In this document: positions 13,760 through 24,400 of the stretch, piece by piece
Numbering within the stretch: the stretch's first letter is position 1
How the letters are laid out: each line of letters opens with the position of its first letter
Origin: a virus
Length of the DNA stretch: 26,016 nucleotides
Virus record (IMG/VR): IMGVR_UViG_3300008266_000405
Span: 1 to 26,016 of that record
Strand: one strand, 5' to 3'
Notes under the pieces: generated by a model
The model's input: only the letters and a program-made list of their open reading frames with translations
What the model was told of the DNA's origin: nothing
Database searches by the model: none
Position numbers and translations under genes: made by a program

Positions 13760-14571
13760 CTACATTAAGTGTTGGCGAAGAAGGGTTCTTTTGGTTCTTC
13801 GGTGTTGTAGAGGATATCGAAGATCCTTTACAAGTTGGTCGTGTTCGCGTTAGAATTTACAATCAACATAACGAAGACAAGAATCAAATGCCAAAAGAGG
13901 CATTGCCCTGGGCGATGGTTCTACAGTCCTCTGTCAGTGCAGCGTCTGATGGTATCGGTATATCACCAACTGGTATAGCGATAGGATCTACAGTTATTGG
14001 TTTCTTTGTTGATGGTATGGAAAAACAAATTCCGTTTGTTCTTGGGACATATGCTGGTATTCCAAAAGATAATGATGTTGCCCAGGTAGCAAGAGGGAAG
14101 AACAGCGTATCAAAAGAGAAAGTTGGACCAGAACCAGATCAAACATACGATTCTAAATATCCACACAATAAAACAATGACCACTACTTCTGGTCATGTCA
14201 TCGAGATAGATGACACGCCAAACGCTGAGCGAATCCATATATTCCACAAGTCTGGAAGTTATGTGGAGATGAACCAGGATGGATCGGTTGTCAGTAAAGC
14301 TGCTGGATCTGATTTTGATATTGTTGCAAAAGATAAGACAATTTATGTTGGTGGCAACGCCAATATAGAAATCAGTGGTAATGCAAAGATAGATGTTGGT
14401 GGAACTGTCGATGCCACGGTTGGCGGTCAGGTTAATATACAAGCATCAAAAGTCAATATTGGCTGCGATGTTATTGTAGACGGTGATGTTGTCGCTTCTG
14501 GTATCAGTTTAACCAAGCATATACATGGTGGTGTTGATACTGGTCCAGGAAAAACCTCTAAGCCAGAGTAA
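13756..14571 (+). CDS. 5: Central spike protein, gp5-like, without lysozyme domain
   Basis: A 271-aa spike (T4 gp5 is 575 aa). Residues 11-100 form an OB domain (FFWFFGVVEDIEDPLQVGRV, then AIGSTVIGFFVDGMEKQIPF). The gp5/VgrG linker follows: YPHNKTMTTTSGHVIEIDDT, ERIHIFHKSGSYVEMNQDGS (135-176). A repetitive beta-helix with VGGNANIEISGNAKIDVGG-type repeats spans 180-250. The tip KHIHGGV (253-259) contains an HxH pair, as in the iron-binding tips of P2 gpV-type spikes. T4 gp5 carries a lysozyme domain between the OB and helix parts; here it is absent. In the assembled hub it should sit below gp27 and pierce the outer membrane. Confidence 0.88.
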   Translation: MTTLSVGEEGFFWFFGVVEDIEDPLQVGRVRVRIYNQHNEDKNQMPKEALPWAMVLQSSVSAASDGIGISPTGIAIGSTVIGFFVDGMEKQIPFVLGTYAGIPKDNDVAQVARGKNSVSKEKVGPEPDQTYDSKYPHNKTMTTTSGHVIEIDDTPNAERIHIFHKSGSYVEMNQDGSVVSKAAGSDFDIVAKDKTIYVGGNANIEISGNAKIDVGGTVDATVGGQVNIQASKVNIGCDVIVDGDVVASGISLTKHIHGGVDTGPGKTSKPE

Positions 14572-14578
14572 TAAATAC
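14570..14578 (+). promoter_or_regulatory. Late-promoter-like box (AATAAATAC) before gp25
   Basis: AATAAATAC starts inside the gp5-like stop codon and lies 20 bases upstream of the gp25 ATG, with AAAGGA in between as ribosome site. It differs from TATAAATAC at one base. The short leader makes it a plausible internal late promoter for gp25-gp6-gp7. Confidence 0.4.
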
Positions 14579-14597
14579 TGTATAAAAGGATTCAAAA

Positions 14598-15038
14598 ATG
14601 TCCGTAGGATATAAAACAGCGCCATTCACAAGATCTGATAAGTTCACTGAGCTTATCAATAGACCCGTGAAGTTTTCTGATATACCAACAAATCTAGATG
14701 TTCATCCGAACACTAGCGATTTGATTAGAATTACTAACGAAAACTCAATCAAAAAACAGATGAGAAATCTGTTGTTGACCGACAAATATGAGCGTGTGTT
14801 TTTACCATCTTATGGTTGTTCTATCAGAAGTATTTTATTTGAAAATTTAGATGATCAAACTGCTTTGGTTGTTAAAGATTTAATCACAGAAGCAGTGAAA
14901 AATCACATGCCACATGTTCGAGTGTTGGCAGTTAAAGTGAACAGTATGGAAAATGGTGTTGTTATTGAGATTGTTTTTGTAGCACTAAATATTGAAGGCG
15001 ATCAATCATTCAGCTTCTACCTGGAAAGAGTAAGATAA
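14598..15038 (+). CDS. 25: Baseplate wedge protein, gp25-like
   Basis: A 146-aa protein of the gpW/gp25 family (T4 gp25 is 132 aa). The core shows NENSIKKQMRNLLLTDKYER, then VFLPSYGCSIRSILFENLDD, and VVKDLITEAVKNHMPHVRVL. This is the lysozyme-like fold without catalytic function that forms the wedge-sheath junction. AAAGGA 11 bases before ATG 14598 is a good ribosome site. The stop shares its last base with the gp6 start. The family is universal in contractile tails and type VI secretion, so the assignment is secure. Confidence 0.95.
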   Translation: MSVGYKTAPFTRSDKFTELINRPVKFSDIPTNLDVHPNTSDLIRITNENSIKKQMRNLLLTDKYERVFLPSYGCSIRSILFENLDDQTALVVKDLITEAVKNHMPHVRVLAVKVNSMENGVVIEIVFVALNIEGDQSFSFYLERVR

Positions 15039-16822
15039 TGGCAAATAATTCAATTAACCTTGTACCACTAGATTTCATCACCCTTAGAAATCAGTTCAAG
15101 ACATATCTATCAGCACAGTCGCAGTTCACCGACTACGATTTTGATGCTTCTAACCTTTCTGTTTTGATTGACCTACTGGCATACAATACGTTCCATAACG
15201 CATTTTATCTGAACATGATAGGAAACGAGATGTTCCTTGACTCTGCTCAGATGCGAGAATCTGTCATATCTCATGCCAAAGAACTTGGATATACTCCAAG
15301 ATCGAATAAATCTGCTTCCGCTGTTGTCACTCTTCAAATTAACACTGGCACACCAAGCAGCGTTACTATTCCAAAAAATACCCCATTCATTGGTCGTATT
15401 GGTAGTAACACCTATACATTCACCACAAACACTGCTATAATTTCGTCTAGCACAACTAATACTGTGGTGATTGAAAACGTATCTCTTTATGAAGGAACAA
15501 TCGGAAACGATGTGTTTGTCTACGATAGTGGAAACACTTTTCAACGTTTCTTATTGTCTGACCCAAATATAGACACTAGCAGTCTTTATGTTACAGTTCT
15601 TGAAAACAGTGGTGCTAACGTATACACATATCGTCTTGCAACATCATTGTTTGATCTCGATGCACTGTCTCAAGTATATTTCCTGGCTGCTGCCGAAGAT
15701 GGTAAGTATGAAATTAAATTCGGAGACGGCACTATTGGTCGTGTTCCAAAGAACGGATCGACTCTTTCGGCTCAATACAGACGCTGTAATGGAGATCTTC
15801 CAAACTTAATTTCAGTGTTTTCCCCAGCGGGTACTATTGGTGGTTTCTCTAATGTCAATGTTATCACAACAACTGCTGCTCTTGGTGGGCAATACACAGA
15901 GGGTGTTGAGTCTATTCGATTTAATGCCCCACGTCACTTTGCCACCCAGGAACGTGCTGTCACTGCAAGCGACTACGAAACTCTGTTGAAACTAAACTTT
16001 CCAGAGCTTACTTCTGTATCGGTTTACGGTGGTGAAGAAATCGAACCACCACAATATGGTAAAGTGTTCATCACACCAAACATCACTGGTATCACTGGTT
16101 TACCAGCCAGCAAGAAAACTCAGTATATGAATTTCATCAAGACTCGCTCACCGCTTACTATCGAGCCTGTATTTACTGAGCCTGAATACCTGTTCATTGC
16201 TGTTGACTCTGTTGTTAATTATAACTTGAATCTGACTTCAGTTGATCCAGAATTCATCGCTGCTCTGGTGTCTGATGCTATCATCACATTCAACATAAAT
16301 AATATTAGTGACTTCAAATCAACTCTTCGTTACAGTAAATTGGTTGAGGCTATGGATGATGCTGACGAATCTATCATTAGTAATGATACTGATCTTAGTG
16401 TCTACAAAGTTCTCCAGTTTACACCAAACACAACAAAGAATTACACAATTTCCTACGATCTGCCTCTGATCGATAATCTTCCAGCCCTGGAAGCAAGTCA
16501 CCCAGCTCAAGAAATTCATGCTATTTCATCGTCCTATTTCTTCTACAAGGGTCGTGTTTGCCAGCTGGAAGACAATGGTGATGGTATCATGAGAATCGTT
16601 GCTGATGAGAATCAAGTACACTCGACCATTATCAATGTAGGAACAGTTGATTATGCAACAGGAAAGATTGAGCTGATTAACTTTGGCAACATAGCTGCTG
16701 ACAATAATAGAATCAAAGTATATGCAAAAACAAAATCCAAGGATGTTGCATCCAAACGTAATGTTATTCTGACAATTCTAAGAGAAGACATAAATATTGA
16801 CGTTAACCAAGTAAGAGAATAA
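15038..16822 (+). CDS. 6: Baseplate wedge protein, gp6-like (Baseplate J family)
   Basis: A 594-aa protein (T4 gp6 is 660 aa). The N-terminus has FITLRNQFKTYLSAQSQFTD and YDFDASNLSVLIDLLAYNTF, then NAFYLNMIGNEMFLDSAQMR and ELGYTPRSNKSA, the classic gp6/J start. The middle carries YEIKFGDGTIGRVPKNGSTL and HFATQERAVTASDYETLL, also diagnostic. The C-terminal part is beta-rich. gp6 forms the wedge dimer ring that encircles the hub and triggers contraction. It overlaps gp25 by one base and the next gene starts two bases after its stop, so the three wedge genes are probably translated in series. Confidence 0.95.
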   Translation: MANNSINLVPLDFITLRNQFKTYLSAQSQFTDYDFDASNLSVLIDLLAYNTFHNAFYLNMIGNEMFLDSAQMRESVISHAKELGYTPRSNKSASAVVTLQINTGTPSSVTIPKNTPFIGRIGSNTYTFTTNTAIISSSTTNTVVIENVSLYEGTIGNDVFVYDSGNTFQRFLLSDPNIDTSSLYVTVLENSGANVYTYRLATSLFDLDALSQVYFLAAAEDGKYEIKFGDGTIGRVPKNGSTLSAQYRRCNGDLPNLISVFSPAGTIGGFSNVNVITTTAALGGQYTEGVESIRFNAPRHFATQERAVTASDYETLLKLNFPELTSVSVYGGEEIEPPQYGKVFITPNITGITGLPASKKTQYMNFIKTRSPLTIEPVFTEPEYLFIAVDSVVNYNLNLTSVDPEFIAALVSDAIITFNINNISDFKSTLRYSKLVEAMDDADESIISNDTDLSVYKVLQFTPNTTKNYTISYDLPLIDNLPALEASHPAQEIHAISSSYFFYKGRVCQLEDNGDGIMRIVADENQVHSTIINVGTVDYATGKIELINFGNIAADNNRIKVYAKTKSKDVASKRNVILTILREDINIDVNQVRE

Positions 16823-16823
16823 A

Positions 16824-19370
16824 ATGAAAGACTTTGAGAAACAGATTTCATCGCTGATTGCAAATCAGTTCCCATCCTTGTATGCGGAAGAGGGTCCGTT
16901 TCTCATTGAATTTCTGAAAGCTTACTACGAGTGGATGGAGCTTGTCGGTAAACCAGTTTATGAATCAAGAACTCTGTTGAACTACAGGGATGTAGACGAA
17001 ACAGTAGACGAGTTCTTGATTCACTTTAAGAAGAAGTTTCTGGCTGATATTCAGTTTGAAACTACAACAAACAAACGTTTATTCATCAAAAATGCTCTTG
17101 ATTTTTATCGCTCGAAAGGTACAGAAAGATCGGTTGAGCTGCTGTTCAAGCTTGTTTATGGCGAGGATCCAGAAGTATATTTCCCATCAGAAGATATTTT
17201 TAGACTGTCTGATAATGAGTGGGTCAAACCAACATATTTGGAAGTTACACCATCACCATACAATGCACTGTTTATCAATGAACAAATTGTTGGTGTAACA
17301 TCTGGGGCAACTGCTTTTGTCGAGCGTTATGTGAGAAAACGTGTTGGTACAAAATACGTTGAAGTGCTTTACATCTCAGTCCCAACTGGCGACTTTGAAA
17401 CTGGCGAGATTCTGCGTTTATCTGACGGTTCTGTTGTAGAAAATCTACCAGTCGTTGTTGGATCGACAACAACTCTTGATGTGGTTGGTGGTAGCTTGGG
17501 GTTTGCTGTTGGTGATATTGTATCATTCGAATCAGAAACAGGACTCCAGGGTAAAGCTCGTGTAGCAGAAATCTCTGATGTTACTGGTGTTGTTGATTTC
17601 AATTTGGTGGAAAGTGGGTTTGGTTATTTTGCAAACTCCCCTGTTGTGGTCTCAACAAAATCTCTGAACCTGACCAACACATCAAACACAAACTTCGTTC
17701 TCTTTGAAACCGTAACTCAACCAAAAGCAAACGTTCAGTTTGACACCCTTATTGGATCGTTTGTTGCAAATGATGATGTGTACTTTTATTACTCTGACGA
17801 TAGCTCGGCTGGTGTTGGTAAAGTTCTTGAGCAGTCTAACACTGAGCTTTATATTAGCTTGATCTCTGGCGGTATAAAGACTTCGCTATCGACTGTTAAT
17901 GCAGCAATATCGACAAATACCATAACAGTAAAAGCACAATCAAACGCCGTGACTGCAAATGTTACAGCGTTCATCAATAAAACCTCAACTGCTAACTTGA
18001 TGGGTGTTGCCACAAACAACGGTGTTATTGGATTGACTACTATTTTTGGGACTTTTGTTTCTCTCCCAGGTAATTATATTGAGCTTTCAAATAGCGGAAT
18101 AACAGCAAACGTCACGTCAGTCAGCACTGGTACTGGTGCTACGTTCCAGATCGCAAACTTAAACAATCAGGAATCTATTTGGTTCTGGACTGATAGAATT
18201 TCAAGTAAAAATAACGGAAACGTATATTTCTATGACCTTCGTCTTGATGGATCAAACGCAAACAATGCTGGAAGTACATACGGGTTTCCAAAGTTTTTAG
18301 ATGCAAATACATCAACTGTTCTTTATACTGCTTTGAATATTGCATCTGGAAATATTGGTGGTGTATCTTCTATTAAAGCAGAAAACCCAGGAACAGATTA
18401 TAATGTTGATCCTTTTGTTCTTATCCTTGAGGATGATATCTATGGATTTGATAAACGAGATTATGTAATTGATTTTACATACAACACTGGCTCTGTCGAG
18501 TTTATTGTTGGTGAAAAGATTTCTCAGGTACTGACTATTCCAAATAGCGTTACATTAACAGTAACGCAAGCTGGCGCTGGTATTAATTTTGGTGATTATA
18601 TTTTCCAGTCAGATGGTGTGTCAAACGTGGCTACAGGTATCGTCCAAAGCTATTCTATTGTATCAAATACTGGTACTATAGTTGTCAATAGCGTAAGTGG
18701 AACTTTTGATCCAGCATATGATATCACCTTCTTGTCAACGTCAAATACTGCAAACGTGTCTAGCGTTAATGCAACTGCTGTAAGTACAACAGCATCTGGA
18801 GTAATTAAAAGCATAATAAATGCAAACGCAATGACAGTAAAAAGAATATCTTTTGCTAATTCTTTCTCTAATACTGGCGGTGCTATTATTGGTGCTGCTA
18901 CAGCTGCAAGCGCAAATATTGTATTAGCCACCCCACAAACAAACGCTCTTCCTATTGGTATAAATGCCGTAGTTTCAGCAAATGTACAAGCTGGTGCTGG
19001 TGCTATTACTGAACTTGAAGTAGTAGATTCTGGTTTCGGCTACGTTCAGGATGATATAATTTCGGGCACCTCTGAGGACGGTTTGAGAACAGTTAGCTTG
19101 AAAATTAACCTTGGTAAGCAAGGTATCAGCGAGGGTTATTACAACTCCATGAAGAGCTTTGCCAGTGCTGATAAGTATGTTCAAGATGGTGAATACTACC
19201 AGGAATACTCATACGAAATACTATCAAGACTACCGTTTAATAAGTACGCAGATGTTCTGAGAAAGGCACTTCATGTTGCTGGGACAAGATCTTTTGGATC
19301 GGTAGTAATGGCATCAAACAATCAAGCAACAATCACGGCTTCTTCGAATATTGTTTCCGAAGTAGGCTAA
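16824..19370 (+). CDS. 7: Baseplate wedge protein, gp7-like, with repeated beta modules
   Basis: An 848-aa protein (T4 gp7 is 1032 aa). Residues 1-130 have the pattern IANQFPSLYAEEGPFLIEFL, YYEWMELVG, RDVDETVDEF and ALDFYRSKGTERSVELLFKL, similar to P2 gpI-type wedge proteins and to gp7-like proteins of distant T4 relatives. The middle 550 residues are beta-rich with repeated pieces such as VESGFGYFANSPVVV, ENPGTDYNVDPFVLI and VDSGFGYVQDDII. The end has a compact conserved block (DGEYYQEYSYEILSRLP, then HVAGTRSFGSVV). Gene order 25-6-7-8 matches T4's wedge set. Function in wedge formation with gp6 is inferred from this. Confidence 0.7.
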   Translation: MKDFEKQISSLIANQFPSLYAEEGPFLIEFLKAYYEWMELVGKPVYESRTLLNYRDVDETVDEFLIHFKKKFLADIQFETTTNKRLFIKNALDFYRSKGTERSVELLFKLVYGEDPEVYFPSEDIFRLSDNEWVKPTYLEVTPSPYNALFINEQIVGVTSGATAFVERYVRKRVGTKYVEVLYISVPTGDFETGEILRLSDGSVVENLPVVVGSTTTLDVVGGSLGFAVGDIVSFESETGLQGKARVAEISDVTGVVDFNLVESGFGYFANSPVVVSTKSLNLTNTSNTNFVLFETVTQPKANVQFDTLIGSFVANDDVYFYYSDDSSAGVGKVLEQSNTELYISLISGGIKTSLSTVNAAISTNTITVKAQSNAVTANVTAFINKTSTANLMGVATNNGVIGLTTIFGTFVSLPGNYIELSNSGITANVTSVSTGTGATFQIANLNNQESIWFWTDRISSKNNGNVYFYDLRLDGSNANNAGSTYGFPKFLDANTSTVLYTALNIASGNIGGVSSIKAENPGTDYNVDPFVLILEDDIYGFDKRDYVIDFTYNTGSVEFIVGEKISQVLTIPNSVTLTVTQAGAGINFGDYIFQSDGVSNVATGIVQSYSIVSNTGTIVVNSVSGTFDPAYDITFLSTSNTANVSSVNATAVSTTASGVIKSIINANAMTVKRISFANSFSNTGGAIIGAATAASANIVLATPQTNALPIGINAVVSANVQAGAGAITELEVVDSGFGYVQDDIISGTSEDGLRTVSLKINLGKQGISEGYYNSMKSFASADKYVQDGEYYQEYSYEILSRLPFNKYADVLRKALHVAGTRSFGSVVMASNNQATITASSNIVSEVG

Positions 19371-19374
19371 ATAG
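19367..19374 (+). promoter_or_regulatory. Late-promoter-like box (CTAAATAG) before gp8
   Basis: CTAAATAG spans the gp7-like stop codon and lies 27 bases upstream of the gp8 ATG (19401). It shares the TAAATA core with the better boxes at 2139 and 10189. The 30-base gap before gp8 is unusual in an arm where genes otherwise touch, which supports a regulatory site. Confidence 0.35.
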
Positions 19375-19400
19375 ATACAGATCGATAATAGTGGATCATC

Positions 19401-21398
19401 ATGGCAAATAAGAGATTAGTAACCGAATTGTTTAAAACACATATGGCTCGTCAGCTTGTCGAATCATTGGCTGAGCAGTCGAATACCGCATATTACATGT
19501 TCACGGGTAAACATACTCAATACCCTGACGGTGACACCACTGTAACGCAGCCTGTTGATACCATACAGTCGCTTTATATCGATAGCTATGAAAACATGCT
19601 ATTTGGTAAAAGAGTCACATCGAATGATGTGAAGCACATGATCCCAAAAAACACCTGGACAAGTGGTACGGTTTACTCTATGTACGAGCACGACAACGCT
19701 GATCTTTTATCTGAAGATTTCTTTGTTGTTGTCAATGAATCAAGTCTTTATCATGTGTTCAAATGCCTTTACAACAACAATGGTGCAGAATCAACCGTAC
19801 AGCCAAGTTTCAGCGATACTTCTGCTGATGATACTTTCTACGAAACCACCGCTGATGGTTATCAGTGGAAATACATGTATACTGTTGACAGCACCACGTT
19901 TAACAAGTTCTCCACCCTGGACTTCATGCCTGTTGTTGAAAACGCAAACGTCTCTGGGAATGCAGTTAGTGGTGCTATTGATGTTATCACAGTAACCACT
20001 GGTGGAGCTGGATATAACAACTATATTTCTGGACAGTTTAATTCTGGTGGCATAAGAATATCAGGAAACAATATTGCCTATGGTATTTCCAATACAGCTT
20101 CATCGACCAATGGTTTTTACACAGACTGTTACATTTATATTACCTCTGGAACTGGTAACGGACAATACAAAAGAATTACAAATTACATAAATGATGGGAC
20201 CGATAAAAAAATTATATTGGAATCACCATTTTCTTCAAATGTTGATAGTACATCAATTTACTCAATATCTCCAATTGTTGAAATAACCAGTGATGGTAAT
20301 CAAACAGTTAACTGTGTCGCTCGTGCGTTGATCAACTCATCAAGCTCGAACTCAATCTATAAAATAGAAATTATTGATCGTGGAGCTGATTACAGAATAG
20401 CTTCTGCATCTGTCCTATATTCTAATGTTGTTCCTGTGTCAAATACTGCTGGTTTAAAAGTTATCATTGGACCAAAAGGTGGTCATGGTAGCAATCCAAT
20501 TGATGAACTTGGTGGCACTCGTGTCGGGTTTTCTGTCAAATTCTCTAACACAGAATCAAGTACAATTCAGGCATCAAACGATTTTAGAACTGCTGGTATT
20601 CTTAAAGATCCGCTATTTACTGGCGTTGATTTGAATACATCGGGAACAGTTGGAACATTTTCCGAAGGTGAAACAGTTTATCAATACAATCCAGTGGCGC
20701 TTGATGGAACAGTGTCCATTTCTGATACAGCATCGTCTATTACTGGTACTGGCACAACCTTTGGTACTCAAGTCCAAGCTGGTGATTTTGTATTGATCTC
20801 TGCTGGTACGAGCAAGCATTTTGGTGTTGTTAATAACGTTGTCAGCAACACATCTCTTTACCTGACAAGCAACGGAAGCTTTACAAATAGCGCATCCGAC
20901 TTTGCTCTGATTGAAACGTCAGCCCAAGGAACCGCAAGTGATGTTTCTACTGGATTGGTTCAGCTGACAAACGTTGCTGGTGTGTTCTCTGACAGCAGTA
21001 TTATTATCGGCAGAACATCATCTGCCACAGCAACAATAGACACTATTGATATCAACGGTGTCACGAAAGGATTCAACACCTTCAACCAAATGAAAGTCTT
21101 TGTCGGAGCGAACACTCAGCCGTTTGCTAATGACGAAACAGTTAGCCAAGCATTTGGTGGAAACGCTAAGTTTCACTCTATAAATAGTGGTAAGATGTTT
21201 GTGACAAATCAACTTGGTATTATTAATACTAGCGATACCGTTGTTGGACAGACTTCTGGAGCAACCTTTACCATATCATCTAAATACCCAGGTGATATCG
21301 TAGTTGATAGCGGTGACGTTATCTACGTAGAGAATTTCCCAGCAATTGAAAGAGCATCGGATCGTTCCGAAACAATCAAAGTAATCGTGGAGTTTTAA
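19401..21398 (+). CDS. 8: Baseplate wedge protein, gp8-like, enlarged by beta modules
   Basis: A 665-aa protein, about twice T4 gp8 (334 aa). The N-terminal 200 residues match the family: TGKHTQYPDGDTTV, KHMIPKNTWTSGTVY, SSLYHVFKCLYNNNGAEST and DGYQWKYMYTVDSTTFNKF, with DFMPVVE. The very end, SGDVIYVENFPAIERASDRS followed by ETIKVIVEF, parallels the C-terminus of T4 gp8 (an IYMENRPPI-type strand). Between them sit inserted beta modules, including TTFGTQVQAGDFVLISAGTS and IIGRTSSATATI. gp8 is the wedge dimer that holds gp10/gp7 in T4. The insert region (about 20040-20620) is more AT-rich than the flanks. A weak ribosome site (GTGGA) precedes the ATG. Confidence 0.85.
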   Translation: MANKRLVTELFKTHMARQLVESLAEQSNTAYYMFTGKHTQYPDGDTTVTQPVDTIQSLYIDSYENMLFGKRVTSNDVKHMIPKNTWTSGTVYSMYEHDNADLLSEDFFVVVNESSLYHVFKCLYNNNGAESTVQPSFSDTSADDTFYETTADGYQWKYMYTVDSTTFNKFSTLDFMPVVENANVSGNAVSGAIDVITVTTGGAGYNNYISGQFNSGGIRISGNNIAYGISNTASSTNGFYTDCYIYITSGTGNGQYKRITNYINDGTDKKIILESPFSSNVDSTSIYSISPIVEITSDGNQTVNCVARALINSSSSNSIYKIEIIDRGADYRIASASVLYSNVVPVSNTAGLKVIIGPKGGHGSNPIDELGGTRVGFSVKFSNTESSTIQASNDFRTAGILKDPLFTGVDLNTSGTVGTFSEGETVYQYNPVALDGTVSISDTASSITGTGTTFGTQVQAGDFVLISAGTSKHFGVVNNVVSNTSLYLTSNGSFTNSASDFALIETSAQGTASDVSTGLVQLTNVAGVFSDSSIIIGRTSSATATIDTIDINGVTKGFNTFNQMKVFVGANTQPFANDETVSQAFGGNAKFHSINSGKMFVTNQLGIINTSDTVVGQTSGATFTISSKYPGDIVVDSGDVIYVENFPAIERASDRSETIKVIVEF

Positions 21399-21404
21399 GC
21401 AACA

Positions 21405-24400
21405 ATGACTATTCAGACCGATTTAAACGTGTCTCCATATTTCGATGACTACACAGCGAACAGCGACTACTACCGTATCCTGTTCAGACCAGGTGTAGCC
21501 GTCCAGGTCCGTGAGCTTAACCAGCTCCAAGCCATTCTTCAGAACCAAATCGAGAAGTTTGGTGATAACGTTTTCAAGCGTGGTACGATCATCGATGGTT
21601 GTAACTTCAACATCATCCCGTACTACCCATATGCCAAGATCCTGGATCTTCAGATAGATGGTCAGCCTGTAACCCCAGCACTCTATGAAGGCTTGTATGC
21701 GAAGAACTCATCTAATCTAGTATCGACAATCGTCAATTACCAGACTGGATTCGAGTCCCGTGACCCAGATCTTAACACACTCTACTTCAATTACATCAAC
21801 AGTGGTGCAAGCAAAACTGATACCGCATATGCTGCTGATCAAACTCTTACAGTTTACGATTCAAATAACATCATATACAAAGTTAATATCGTAGCTGGTT
21901 CATCTGCCTTCACCAACTCTGATGTTGTTCATATCGTTTCAGCTATCGGTATTCAAAACTCTGTTGGTGGTCTAACCTTTGCCAATGGTGGATTCACTGT
22001 CGGTCAGAAGATCACCCAGGCAACAACTGGATCCACAGCTGTCATTGTCGATGTTGACACCACAACAAACACCGAAATTACAATCCTGAAAGTAAAACCA
22101 GAATCAACCGACTTAATTAATGCTGCTGCATCGTCAAGCGAATGGTCTTTCAGCGAAGGTCTGACAATCACTGCAAACACAACAAGCTCTACAGCTAATG
22201 TAATATCGATCATTGGCTCAAGCTCAACTGCAACATTAGTTACCGATGGTAGCGGTGTTATCTCTTCTGTTGCCGTAACAAACAGAGGTTCAGGATACTA
22301 TGTGGCTCCTTATGTTGCGGTTCAGTCTGCAACGGGTATCATTGGTTCTCTGAACCTTACCGCCCAGAACTATATCGCACAAGTCACTGTTGCCTCGACT
22401 GCAAACGCTGTCGGCAACGGCTACGCTTTCGGTATCTCTGATGGTATCATCTACCAGAAAGGACACTTCCTTCGTGTCGATCCACAAGTGGTTGTTGTTG
22501 AAAAATACAATCAATCTCCAGACAGTAAGGCTGTCGGCTTTGACACAATCGAAACCATCATCAACAGTAATATCGACACTTCGCTGCTCGACAATAGCAC
22601 AGGAACTCTGAATACTCAGGCTCCAGGTGCAAACCGACTGAAGCTTACTCCAACTCTGACTGTTATGTCTTCCGCAAACGCCGAAGCTAACTCAGACTTC
22701 TTCACGATTATTGAATTTGCCGAAGGTCGCCCATTCAAGCAGAACCGCAAAACCCAGTACAATGCTATTGGTGATGAAATTGCACTGCGTTCATATGAAC
22801 AAAGTGGTAACTTCATCATTGACAAGTTCAACGTAACCACCAAGTCACCATCGACAATCAGCAGTGAAGCCAACAACTTCAATCTTGCTGTAGATCGTGG
22901 TCACGGTTACATCAATGGTAAGCGTGTTATCACCCAGACAACATTCGAAGACACCATTCCAAAGAGCACCACATCTCAGGTTGTGAGCAACACCTACATC
23001 AATGTCAGCTATGGTAATTACATCCTGGTCAATGAGCTTGCTGGTAACTTCTTCTTCCCAGCTGGTACACAGATCTCGCTGAGAGATACTGCTGGTCTGT
23101 ACTTGACAAACAACCGTACCCGTGTTACCAGCAATACAGCAGCAGCAATTGCAGTGTCTGGTACTGAGATCGGTAAGGCTCGTATTCGTTCCCTGGTCTA
23201 TGAAGCTGGCACACCAGGTACACCTGATGCTGTCTACCGCATGTACCTATTCGATGTTGAGATGAATGCTGGCAAATCATTCAAGGATGCTAAGTCCGTA
23301 TACCTGAACACAACAGACATTGACGGTATCGCAGATATCTATCTGACCTATGACTCAACCCTGCAAGCCAACGTTGCTCAGATTCAACAGCAAGGCTACA
23401 GTACCTTGATTCTCCCATCTGGTCTGGTTGCTACCAAAGCGGTAAACAACTTCACCTACGAATACAGAACCATTTCGTTCTCTGGCATCCAAGCAAACAC
23501 CCAGGGTATCGTTGAGCTTACTCTGTCTGGTAGCGAAACATTCCCATACACAGGAAGCTTGAGTGCAAACGACAAAGAAGATCTGGTCGTGGTTCCGCTG
23601 GCTAACACACAAGCCACAACCAATGCGACAGGCACAATCACAACCCTAACCACAAGTCCAAACCTTGTCGGCTCAAGCACAACATTCCTTGCCGACTTCG
23701 TTCCAGGTGATTATGTTCTGTTGTCAGATGGTACAAACTCTGATATCAGAAGAGTTGAAAAGGTTGTCAACAACACCTTGATGATCGCAGAAGCCAACAC
23801 AAGCTATGCAAGCAGCGCCGTCAAAGCTAAGATGTTCTACCCACACAACGTTCCATTGAATTTATTCCGTGCGGGTCGTGGTGGTAACGTAAGTGTCAAC
23901 CAACAGTCGCTTAAAATTGCATTTGGTAATGCAATTCCTTCTGCTGTTAATGTCGCAGTTAGCTATACTGTCAAGGTTGCTAATGCTTCGCTTGATCAGA
24001 AAGTTGTGACTCGTGATGCTAAAGTTCGTTTGAACCTGGCAAACAACGCTGCATCAAACAGTGGTCCTTGGTGCCTTGGTGTTCCAGAAATTATTCGCCT
24101 GAAAGGTGTCTATAAATCTACCGATGTTGCAACAGTCAATCTGAACTCGGACGATGTTACTTCACACTTCTTTATCGACAGCAACCACACCGAAGACTAC
24201 TTGGATCTTGGTTATCTGTACAAGAAGCCAACCTCTACTCTGGCTCTGACAACAAGTGATGCACTGCTTGTCGTTTATGATGCACTGACCCGTACAGGTG
24301 ACGGTCCAGCAACTGTATCTCAATATCCAATCAATGATACACTACAGCTGGCAAGCGCCTCGGCAACCATGCACACCCTGGAAATCCCAGAAGTGTTTGG

